From Catonia carolina (lineage: Eukaryota; Arthropoda; Insecta; Hemiptera; Achilidae), in NCBI GenBank assembly GCA_035578175.1, contig JAQMRL010000006.1, forward strand, positions 67,958,001 through 68,022,000: 64,000 nucleotides of DNA. The letters are read 5' to 3'. A program made the position numbers and the translations under genes. Shown piece by piece: positions 55,780-64,000 of this stretch; position 1 is the first letter of the stretch, and every line of letters starts with the position of its first letter. The notes below the pieces were generated by a model. The model was given only the letters and a program-made list of their open reading frames with translations, ran no database searches and was not told where the DNA came from.

Positions 55780-56460
55780 GAACCACCGAGATCGTCTAGG
55801 AGTAATATTCTCGCTACGAGTCAGCTGTTTAATACCTGATTTCTGAATAGGAAGGTTTCTGATTCAAATTCTAGTAAAGGTAGTTTTTACTTTCTCTTGC
55901 ATGTATGAATATTATAAGAAGGAAAATATTGTTTTCATGTCGATATTTCGAAATCGAGTTTTCACCGGATCTACACGTTTTCAGACCCCCTGAACCCAAA
56001 AAACATGTTTTAAGCAATTGGTCTGTCTGTGTGTGTGTGTGTGTGTGCGCGCGCGCGCGTGTGTATGTGTGTTTGAACAGAATAACTCAAGAACGAAACA
56101 TCGTACGAATTTGAAACTTGAAACTTCAGTTAAACACCACTACTGGACACGACACGAAAATTTTCATCAAAATCGGTCATCCGGAAGTAGTAGTTTATTC
56201 GTGTCATTTTTCTCTTTTTATGCGATTTTGTCAAAAACGGGTCCTACAATTTTTTATGCGGATTTACATACTAGATAGTGGTTAACGGAGTACTATTATG
56301 GTTTGGGTTCAATTAACCATACTGTTTCAGGAATGATCGGCTTGAGTCTGTACAAGACTACACCTCATTTACACGTCATATACATCATCCTCATCTGATT
56401 GGGTCAACGGCTTGCTTATTGTTCTTAATTGAACAGACTGTAACGTACACGCGTTAGGGA
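55780..56460 (+). repeat. SINE-A split by a HINE-like fragment
   Basis: Left part 55,780-55,887: GAGATCGTCTAGGAGTAATA, GAGTCAGCTGTTTAATAC, CTGATTCAAATTCTAGTAAA. Right part 56,251-56,460: TTTTATGCGGATTTACATAC, ACTATTATGGTTTGGGTTC, TACAAGACTACACCTCAT, TTGCTTATTGTTCTTAATTG, GTAACGTACACGC. The two parts join at TTTTA as in intact copies. Confidence 0.85.
55888..56250 (-). repeat. HINE-like element, short form, inserted in SINE-A
   Basis: Plus strand begins TACTTTCTCTTGCATGTATG (3' subterminal motif and hairpin) and runs through GTTTTCACCGGATCTACACG, CCCCCTGAACCC, a GT/GC microsatellite (56,025-56,065), TCATCAAAATCGGTCATCCG and GGTCCTACAATTTTT. Its inner end coincides with where the copy at 31,975 begins. 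The ORFs at 55,905-56,278 are readings of this repeat. Confidence 0.8.
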
Positions 56461-56584
56461 TTTTTAAAAAAACGAGAAATATAATAAACAGTTTAATTTT
56501 TAATTTAAATTAATAGTTTTGTTAATTTATTATTTTGTTCAAACAATATATTGCAGGTAACCCCCGAAACAGGTTAACCCTATC

Positions 56585-57090
56585 TTCTTCTTCTTTAGCT
56601 TCAAGCATGCGATTGGTAGGCAGCTTTCCATCGTTTTCTGTCCAGAGCTATAGTTTTTAGTTGGATGTAGCTCTGGATCCCTAGATCTTTGGTAATTTGT
56701 TTCAAATACTGTAGCCGGGGTCTTCCACGAGCCCTTTGTCCAATTATCATTCCTTCTAATATTCTTAACGTGAATTCATTGTGTCTTATTATATGGCCAA
56801 GCCAAGAGTGTCGTCTGTCCTTTAAAATTTTCAAAAGAGATCTGTTCTCCTCAGCCCTTTGAAATACTTCCTCATTACTAACTCTGTCAGTCCATTTCAA
56901 CTTAAGCATTCGTCTCCAACACCATACTTCAAAAGCATTGAGTGCTCTTTCCTCCACCTTACCAATAGTCCAAGTTTCTGAGCCATAGAGGGCAACACTA
57001 TAAGTGCAGCTTTTTATTAGTCTCTTTCTCATTTCTAACCTGAGACTATTTGAGGAAACCACTATAGAGGTACCTAATTTTAACTCAAAT
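56585..57090 (-). pseudogene. Non-LTR retrotransposon ORF2 C-terminus with AAG tail
   Basis: Uninterrupted for 153 codons (57,062-56,601): LRLEMRKRLIKSCTYSVALY, GSETWTIGKVEERALNAFEV, RRMLKLKWTDRVSNEEVFQ, HSWLGHIIRHNEFTLRILEG and GRPRLQYLKQITKDL, then a stop and AAAGAAGAAGAAGATAG. YGSETWT...WLGHIxRH...GRxRxRPRLQYL is the tail region of a common insect LINE ORF2 (endonuclease-reverse transcriptase annotated in many genomes). The polymerase core is missing by truncation. Confidence 0.8.
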
Positions 57091-57164
57091 TAGGAATAAT
57101 TATTATCTCATTTTATGATTGTGTAATTCATTTTTTATTTGTAATTGGTTATTGTTTATTATGT

Positions 57165-57630
57165 TAAATTGAAATGTACTTATTATTTTTATTTTTTATT
57201 TTTTGCGAATAGCCCATTTCAGAGGGCACACTTAATCAACTTCCTAGCCCATGCCTCTTTCATCTTTCTCGAGTGGTGTTCTTTGTCCTCTTGAGTCCAC
57301 TTTCTCCCTCTTCCAAAAATGTGTTTCTTCCTCTCCTGAAACTCCAATTTCTGTATTAATTCTCTAAATGTTGCACATGTTTTATGGTTTCTGAATCTAT
57401 TGCGTTGTTTACAAGGTCTTTGTCTATTTCTTTAAACCATGTTTTCTTGTTCTTGTGATTGTTAAGCAGGTTAAAAATCTGCTTTGTTAGTCTGGTGTTT
57501 TCCAGGCTGCATTATGTGTCCGTAAAATTGTAATCTTCTCTTTTTGTCTATGTGTGTTATCTTTGCGTTGATTTTAGGAGCCAATATCTTCCTCACAATT
57601 TTTCTCTCTTTTTTTCTATTTTTTCTATGT
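57165..57630 (-). pseudogene. Non-LTR retrotransposon ORF2 C-terminal relic
   Basis: Minus strand pieces: EKIVRKILAPKINAKITHID, KKRRLQFYGHIMQP, then after frame changes NNHKNKKTWFKEIDKDLV, NTFLEEGESGLKRTKNTT and a basic ending with GLGS. It belongs with 41,140 and 43,508 by RKILxPK and KRRLxFYGH. Several frameshifts. An AT-rich tail (AAAAATAAAAAATAAAAATAA) follows. Confidence 0.65.
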
Positions 57631-57934
57631 TAATATTGGCTATTTATTTAAATTTATTTCTATTTAAATTGTCCTAAAATGAGATGCGAAGTTTTACATT
57701 TTATTAAATTTGTATAATTAAATTTTTTGTCTAATTTTGTTTATAAGTGAGAAATGGAGTGAAAAAATAAATTATTATTATTATTTAAAAAACCCAAAAT
57801 ATGTTAGCAATTAACCAACGCATTTGCTAGTGCAGTAGGCCTATATCAAGAAAGATAATACAAAGAATTATAATTATTTCGCTGGCTATATATGAGCTAA
57901 TATGAATTGATATAAGCCTACATTATCTTACTCT

Positions 57935-58118
57935 CGATTTTTTTTGTTTTTGTATTACGTCTGGTTTTTCTGCAACTTCTGCTAATGCAGGCGGTGTAGA
58001 AAGATGATAAATGAAAAAGAGTGACGAAAAATGCCAAAACTTGACCGGAAATCGAACCTGAGACCTCGGCGTAGAAACCAGTTGCTCTAACCACTACATC
58101 AACTGGCCAACCAGCTCA
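57935..58118 (-). repeat. SINE type C, variant head
   Basis: Minus strand: GGTTGGCCAGTTGATGTAGT (A box region GATGTAGTGGTTAGAGC), CTCAGGTTCGATTTCCGG (B box), body CATTTTTCGTCACTC, tail CTGCATTAGCAGAAGTTGCAG-AACCAGACGTAATAC. The head could be mistaken for a tRNA but the acceptor ends do not pair properly and the SINE body follows. Confidence 0.7.
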
Positions 58119-59344
58119 CTCTCGAAATTTACCCATCCAACTAACTTAAAGAAACATAAAAATATTTATATAACATGTAAATGACAGTTTACATAATAAG
58201 TGTGACATTATTTTTGAAATATACTTAATTTAAGTAAGTGTTACTTTAATATATAAAAATACATATCACTTGTATGAGTAAATAACGGTATTACACTTGT
58301 TATTGCACAACGAAATCCAGTTAGTAATGTATGAAATGAAATATAGTTTATTTCAAAGTTGAAAATTGTATAATTATGTTTTCAATACTAATTATATATT
58401 TGCATTATTATGTATTTGTAGGTTACTGTATTTTAAATACATATTTATAGCGCCCGCAACGAAAGAACTCCGTAGTGTTAGAAAAATTATATTTTATATA
58501 AAACGACCGAACTGAAAAATTCTAACTCTACATTAAATTAAAGCCTGTTCCTTTTTGCGCTTATTAGTTTGACCTACATTTAAAAATTTTAAAAGGCTAT
58601 ATTGGCATTAAACTGTTTTAAAAATTAATATTCGGTCCAAAATTCATTTCTGTACAATTAAATGAAGGCAAAATGGTACTTTTTAAAATGGCCACCATAT
58701 GAAACATTGGATCTTACTTTTAAAATATCCACATTATAGAAAAATCCGTAATGATTAACACATTGAAACTCTCGATATTTAATTTCAAGCCTGGACAACG
58801 TATGAGTCGTTTAAAAATCACATTAACGGAAAACTGACAATAAATTAGGTATATTTTTTTTGTAAAAGTATTCCGCAATAGTGTATATAGCAATTAGTAA
58901 ATTTATCTCTGATAAATTTTTAAATAAGAAAATTCAAGTCAAACAAATCAACGCAGAAAAAAGGCTTTAATTTTTGGTGTAGCGTTAAAAATTTTCCGTT
59001 CAGTCGTTTCCTGTCATCTTCGTTCGGTTAGAATACGTTTATATAAAATATTGAGATGACATTACAAATAAACAAAAACATATTTAAAATTTCATTAAAC
59101 AACCGTTTGTTTATACGAAGTAATCTAAGGAAATGTCCAACCGATTTTAAAATTTCTTTCGCTGTTGGGAAGCTTAGAAATTCCTACGTAATATAGGTTA
59201 TACATCGGTGCGGAATTTTTAAATTTTGAAAAATTTCTGACTGTAAAGTGAAATAATTGTTTCATTTAATTTATTATGTATAGGCAATGTTATAAAACTT
59301 ACCGATTGTTGTATACATGCAAGGGGCAGTATACGAGGATTATG
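58119..59344. other. AT-rich spacer
   Basis: 1.2 kb with no feature recognised. Confidence 0.4.
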
Positions 59345-59527
59345 CATTCTATTGTTTAAGTCCCAGCTCCGTGTAGTTGGAAGGAATGCAGTGCGTTGTT
59401 ATAGTAGTGGGAGAATGAATGAGTTAGTAGTGTTTCACAGCTGATAGCCTTTATTTGTAGTGGTAGCGCTTACTAACTAAATTTAAAAAATATTCTTATC
59501 ATCCGGCGCATTAATTTAACAAATATA

Positions 59528-60477
59528 GGGTGATTCAAAAAGAGTGCCGGTTTTGATATATCAAATTAAGAGATTTATTTTATTGAAAAACTGAAAATAA
59601 ATACATCAACAAGTTCATCTTACCTTCCGATTTCATGTATGAAAAATGATGTCATGCATGTATCCTCCTCTACTGCGCTGGTACGCATCAACTCTGTCCA
59701 TGAAATTGGATATTACTGCACGACAAGTTTCGACTTCCATTTGCCCGATAACCCGTCGAATTTCCTCCTTCAAGTCATTGATGTTTCGGGATTTATTGGC
59801 ATACACCAATGACTTCAGATGACCCCAAAGATGAAAGTCACAAGGCGTCAAGTCACACGACCTTGGTGGCCATTGATGGTCGGAATTACGAGAAATGATG
59901 CAATCCTGTAACCGTTCACGGAGCAACAACATTGTTTCTCGTGCAGCAACTGAATTTTATATGGGTGATATTGTAGATCGTACCGAAGAATTCTCCGTAC
60001 AGAAGAACATCGTAAACCCAATTGTTGAGAACGGCGACGTATTGATTTTGCTGGGCTAACAGCCACACTGTCACGAACCAACGCAACGTTCTGCTCAGTT
60101 CGGCCAGAACGACGACGTCCAGAACTTTTAAGGTCGACTGTTGAACCCGTCTTAAAAAACTTTTTCATGAGCCTGCGAACTGTTGATTCATTCGGTGCTT
60201 CATTACGTCCTAGAGTACCGCGAAGTCGTCTGACAGTAGCCGCATAACTCTTTCCACTCTGGTAAAATGTTTTGACGATTAACACTCGTTGTGCAATAGT
60301 AAACTTCTCCATGGTTAGACACAGACTGCGAGAGTACTACACTGCGAACAGGAGAAACTACAACTGAATCGTCAATCGGAATGTTCTCCGAAATAGAAAT
60401 GAGGTCTAACAATGTTGCCAACGGATAAACAAAAATTTACCAGCCGTTTAAAAACCGGCGCTCTTTTTGAATCACCC
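59528..60477 (-). mobile_element. Tc1/mariner-superfamily transposon, internally deleted
   Basis: Inverted ends GGGTGATTCAAAAAGAGTGCC and, reversed, GGGTGATTCAAAAAGAGCGCC, continuing CGGTTTT on both sides (about 28 bp, one mismatch). TA precedes the left end (59,526-59,527); the right flank is GTTA, so the TA duplication is imperfect. At ~950 bp it is shorter than an intact element because ~200 codons of the transposase are missing. Confidence 0.85.
59633..60312 (-). pseudogene. Tc1/mariner-type transposase with catalytic core deleted
   Basis: From the ATG at 60,312: MEKFTIAQRVLIVKTFYQSG, RRLRGTLGRNEAPNESTVRR, LKSSGRRRSGRTEQNVALVR, KSIRRRSQQLGLRCSSVRRI and HPYKIQLL, the paired helix-turn-helix DNA-binding region. 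At ~59,945 a deletion and frame change join this to RETMLLLRERLQDCIISR, WPPRSCDLTPCDFHLWGHLK, EEIRRVIGQMEVETC and VDAYQRSRGGYMHDIIFHT. The second part keeps only the last catalytic Asp (SCDLTPCDF). The two other catalytic Asp residues are gone. The ATG, reading frame and C-terminus are otherwise intact, so the deletion may be fairly recent or the copy was amplified as a deletion derivative. Confidence 0.88.
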
Positions 60478-60725
60478 GTTACCTACCGGGTTATTAACTT
60501 GGTCGGATTCACAATATTTAACTTGCTAATTTATATCAAAATATGTAAATAAATAAATCTAATAAATACAAACAAATATGTTAAATACGGAAAGTTTGAA
60601 AACGAATGTTTAGTATCAGAGTAATACAACAATTGTTCTCCCAGCATGCGTCACTCATTCATTATACCTCACCCGTACCCTTCACCCCCCCCTCAACTAC
60701 ACGGAGCTTGGAACCACACAATACT

Positions 60726-62680
60726 TATGTTTTCTTAATAAATTAAAACAAAGTTGGCTAAAAACTTTAATGATTTTAGTAGTACAAGCATTATTTTTGA
60801 CTTCACGAATCTCATTTCTCCTAAACCACTCTTTTACCTCAAATAACAGTTATATTCGTACAGTTAACCTACATAAGGTTCCGCGATATACTGTATAACT
60901 GCTTCGGGTATAGTATAAGTTGTTGTGTTTGTTGTCCTGAAATTAAAGCAGTCGCTCGTCGCAAACAAGGGCAAACTCGTGACTCAAGTAACTATATTTT
61001 ACATTTTTTACTCTCGGGAGTTTCGTGGATACGTTTTAGGAGGGCCTATAATAGGTTTTCTTAGTTTTTTGCAACTCTTCACCTATTTTTGAAGCCACAA
61101 CCTGTCACTGTATGGTACTAGTACATACCCAATATCATTATAAGTTATAATCAGAAATATAACGGTTTACTCCGTGAGACTGGTTATTAGTACTGTAGAT
61201 TAAAACATTTCTTCCCCTTTCACTTTTAATAATGTCACCAAGCAAAGTCGTGCAAGTTTTACGAGATAAGTTTAATACTGGACAAAAATATTTCAAAAAT
61301 TTAAAATCAACTTTTATACCGTTATATAATTAAATAACAAAAAATAAACAATACTTGTCAATAAATAGGGGAAGGTTAAACTTAACGTACTTGACACAAA
61401 AACATATATTAATTAATTAATTAATTGAACGAAAAATGTTGTAAAAGTCGGATTTTTTCTATATTTCTTGGTAAAATTTTGATTAAGGTACTTGTTCTTT
61501 ATAAAATGTCAACACACACACGCACATAGACTCTCACAATGATACAAAAGTTGCTTTGCGACAATATCCATATGATATAACCAATGTTTTGCTCTATGGG
61601 ATAAGAAATATAACAGATATACTGGGTGCTGAGAAAGTAAAGGAATATATCAAGAATTTGTAAAGATTAATTGTAGCGCAGTGAATTTTGTTAAACAATG
61701 AGTGTTGTCTGGCTAAATTTAGTAGATGCGTTGGAAACGTTTAAATTTAAATGAAAAACGATTTAATAATTTTACAATTTAATACTCATAAATTTTCATT
61801 AAACTACAATAATAAAGAAAACCAATATATATTAATGAAAATTAATTTTATTTAATTTAAAATTACAGAATTACTACTGACAAAGAAAATGTAATAAATA
61901 AATTATAGTTTATATGAAAACGAATTTAATGACTATATATGAAAAATAAAATGTAACAATTTAAATTTTGAAAAAAGTATTTAGTTCATTTAGTTTTTAG
62001 AAAAACGACCATCTGTATCATAATTCATATTCATCATAAATAAATAAATAAATCATTTTTAGCTTTTATTTACAAATAACAAATTTTGTTATTGGGAACT
62101 GTACAATACTACCCCATAGCTGTATTGCCAATAGGCAACTACCCAATTTTATCGCTGCTTTTCGCTGTATTTATTTTTTGGCTTAATTAGGCATGAATCT
62201 TTGAACAGGGACCCCAGTAAAGTTTGTTAAGGAATGGCTGTCAGCTGGTCACTATACAAAGTCGCTTGCCCAACCAGTGTTGTGTAACAATTAATAGCCT
62301 AATAACAATACCTAACAATTAATACTTTCTACCAGCTGACTGACTGGGCTGGCCTGAAGGCCTAAATTTAAATGAAAAATTATTTTTAAATTAACAAAAA
62401 AAAATAATATATTTTCTAACAAATTAATTTTATTATCAAATTTTCACTTATATCAATCACTTTTGTTTTATAAAACAGAATTTAGAAAATTATATAAAAA
62501 ATTATTCAAACTGTAAATTTTGAAAAACATTTACTATTAAATTAACATCTGATTTGATTAATCAGCTGTTTTAAATGTCAATAGGTTTTCTGACTGCTAC
62601 ACAATTAAATGTTAAAGTTGACTATAATAATATATTAAATTTTTACCATATTCATATGCTTTTTGTGATTTTTATTTCTA
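60726..62680. other. AT-rich stretch with a possible diverged duplication
   Basis: Nothing coding. TAAATTTAAATGAAAAA occurs at 61,741 and 62,367 with loosely similar AT-rich sequence following each. A less AT-rich patch at 62,090-62,365 contains GCTGTCAGCTGGTCAC and CCAGCTGACTGACTGGGC. No feature is supported. Confidence 0.35.
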
Positions 62681-62689
62681 ATTTGTGTA

Positions 62690-62930
62690 CGTTGCGATCT
62701 GTTCAATTTAGAACAATAAGCAACCTCATGACCCAATGAGATGAGGATGATATGTATGACGTGTAAATGAGGTGTAGTTTTGTTCAGACCCAGGCTGACC
62801 ATTCCAGAGAGAATATGGTTAATTAAACCCCAACCATCAAAGTGCACTGGTAACCACTGCCTAGTATTCAAATCCGTATAAAAGTAACTACCTTTACAAG
62901 GATTTGAACCAGGAACAAAGAAGGCTGGCC
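62690..62930 (-). repeat. SINE-A, head missing
   Basis: Minus strand covers CCTGGTTCAAATCCTTGTAAA (B box) through TTTATACGGATTTGAATACT, TGATGGTTGGGGTTTAAT, GAACAATAAGC-complement blocks and the ACGTACACA end. The A-box part is replaced by a LINE scrap at ~62,930. The minus ORF at 62,635-63,033 is a shadow. Confidence 0.75.
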
Positions 62931-63135
62931 TAAGAGAAGAAGAGAAATTTGAGGAAAACATCCTCCTGAAGATAATAAACTCGAAGATAGTAGATGGATA
63001 ATATAGGTTACAAAGTCGAGAAATACTGTACAAGGAAAATAAATGATTAATGGAACCGATAAGAACAGAAGACTAAAATTTTACGGACACCTGTATGGAA
63101 TACATGATAACCGGTTAACAAAACGATTTTTTTTG
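62930..63135 (+). pseudogene. Non-LTR retrotransposon ORF2 C-terminal scrap
   Basis: Plus strand: RRKFEENILLKIINSKIVDG-like start, a stop, YRLQSREILYKENK, then after a frame change KNRRLKFYGHLYGIHDNRLT-like sequence ending KRF. Layout (DGxYRLRSxExLY ... RRLKFYGHL) agrees with 43,508-44,290. It replaces the head of the adjacent SINE. Confidence 0.6.
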
Positions 63136-63531
63136 TCTTCAACTTCATATTTATTTACAACTGTACATTTTTTTTAAAGCGCAAGTAATGAAGTAGTAAA
63201 TGAGATGGAATGAATGAGAAATGGCGGGAATGTGACGTGAATGTAAATCGATCGAGTGACCGATTTCGGCGTGAAATTTTGCAAGGAATGTGGTGCCAAT
63301 ATTTTCAATGATAATGATTTATAAACTATGATGGATGTTTTTTTTTTAATTTGAAATGGCACAGGCATGATAAGTTAATTTGATTTTTGTTTATGGTCGT
63401 CGGAGAAGATCTCTATTCCACCTTCGTTTCAGTCGTCTGTTAACAGGGAGCTCGTTGGTTGAAAGAGATTGGACATTTGGATTTATGTGGTCAATTGTCT
63501 TTGTGTATTATGAGTTGTATGTTGCGTTTAA
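63136..63531. other. Spacer; small unassigned ORF
   Basis: TATTTATTTACAACTGTACA (63,149) recalls the short sequence at 3,426. The ORF at 63,380-63,610 has no recognised domain. Confidence 0.35.
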
Positions 63532-64000
63532 ATGCCTCGAACGGTGGTGTTTTCGGACGATCCTGCTATTTTGTTTGAATCGCACGACCGTATTAGAGCG
63601 TCAGAGTTGATAACAGAGTTGTCAGCGATGTCAGATGTGTCAGAGTTGATACAGACACATTTAGATGGTATCAAAGAATGGCTCCACATGTGGAAGATTA
63701 AACTGAACGTTTCCAAATCACAACAGGTAACTTTCACGCTTCGGCCTGTTGGTTACCAAAATTTACGCATCGACGATACTAGGCTTACAGTTACAGACAA
63801 TGTTAGGTACCTTGGTTTAATACTTGACAGACCTCTCAGAAGGAAACCACACGTTGTACACATCAGAGCAATCTTAGATTCACGATTTCGTATGTTGTAT
63901 GGCGTATTAGGTCGCAAGTCCTCGCTACCTCTACACTTAAGAGTCATCCTCTATAAATCACTAGTACGATCAATTTGGCTATATATGATGGACCAATTTT
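63532..64000 (+). CDS. Jockey-type reverse transcriptase, C-terminal part, runs off the window
   Basis: Open from the ATG at 63,532 (a TAA is immediately upstream in frame) for 156 codons to the window edge. VVFSDDPAILFES is in the position of motif C (usually F/YADDTAIL), with Ser in place of Ala. Then LIQTHLDGIKEWLHMWKIKL, NVSKSQQVTFTLRP, VRYLGLILDRPL, YGVLGRKSSLPLHLRVILYK and SLVRSIW, the conserved order after the polymerase core in Jockey-clade ORF2. Motif A and upstream domains are absent, so it is a 5'-truncated copy. Its 3' end lies beyond 64,000. Confidence 0.75.
   Translation, partial: MPRTVVFSDDPAILFESHDRIRASELITELSAMSDVSELIQTHLDGIKEWLHMWKIKLNVSKSQQVTFTLRPVGYQNLRIDDTRLTVTDNVRYLGLILDRPLRRKPHVVHIRAILDSRFRMLYGVLGRKSSLPLHLRVILYKSLVRSIWLYMMDQF

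Larger units (their letters stand above)
59345..60725. repeat. Imperfect long inverted repeat flanking a Tc1/mariner element
   Basis: AGCTCCGTGTAGTTG at 59,365-59,379 is repeated inverted at 60,694-60,708; AATGAATGAGT at about 59,414 likewise at about 60,651; the similarity extends in patches over ~85 bp on each side. The arms enclose 59,430-60,625, with the Tc1/mariner in the middle, so an older inverted-repeat element may have been its target. Confidence 0.5.

Noticed and set aside
58030..58118. Possible tRNA gene on the minus strand
   Set aside because: Both internal promoter boxes are good, but the acceptor arms do not pair and a SINE body and tail follow directly.

Overview
Low-GC eukaryotic, almost certainly insect DNA. 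A hemipteran is a guess from the repeat content and the cuticle-type gene; nothing here fixes the species. I see one credible host gene. The rest is a dense graveyard of nested transposable elements with AT-rich filler.

Host gene (about 4,895-13,950, + strand). A TATA box at 4,861 and a five-codon first exon (4,942-4,956) are joined by a 5.8-kb, transposon-filled intron to exon 2 (10,784-12,064). The spliced product is a secreted 427-residue protein: signal peptide, Gly-Ser-Tyr repeats, a central Pro-Val repeat block and a second Gly-Ser-Tyr domain, as in structural cuticle-type proteins. A second intron in the 3' UTR probably leads to a terminal exon at 13,622-13,950.

Mobile DNA. (1) Jockey-type non-LTR retrotransposons: 1,045-3,420 (ORF open), 46,845-49,209 (one internal stop), 16,408-17,139, 52,604-53,214 and older relics; one more runs off the right edge. 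(2) An RTE-like element (25,215-27,072) with a 10-bp target duplication, and many 3'-terminal scraps of other non-LTR families, several with trinucleotide tails. (3) A ~1-kb family, here called HINE-like, with 13-bp subterminal inverted repeats, a hairpin near each end and an internal CA microsatellite. This is the layout of non-autonomous Helentrons. It has two nearly complete copies (33,457 and 38,904) and at least ten broken ones, and many other elements have inserted into it. (4) tRNA-derived SINEs of at least three head types. (5) A ~390-bp dispersed family (R3) with no recognised relatives. (6) DNA transposons: a hAT derivative with a perfect 8-bp target duplication (32,294-33,057), a mariner rearranged into a fold-back (18,765-19,691) and an internally deleted Tc1/mariner (59,528-60,477).

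Regions. 1-4,200: nested Jockey in HINE-like DNA. 4,500-13,950: cuticle-type gene. 14,000-36,150: SINE, R3, mariner, RTE, HINE-like and hAT mosaic. 38,300-38,730: LTR-like promoter segment. 42,780-45,120: 280-bp satellite broken by two insertions. 46,115-46,512: hierarchical minisatellite. 46,628-50,040: HINE-like element split by a young Jockey. 51,764-52,382: a GC-rich transcription-unit-like segment ending in a consensus replication-dependent histone mRNA stem-loop but encoding no histone. 52,400-64,000: further HINE-like, R3, SINE and non-LTR mosaic.

Most notable are the orphan histone stem-loop unit, the R3/HINE-like composite present at two loci in opposite orientation, and the fold-back mariner. 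Target-site duplications allow a relative order of insertion at several loci.
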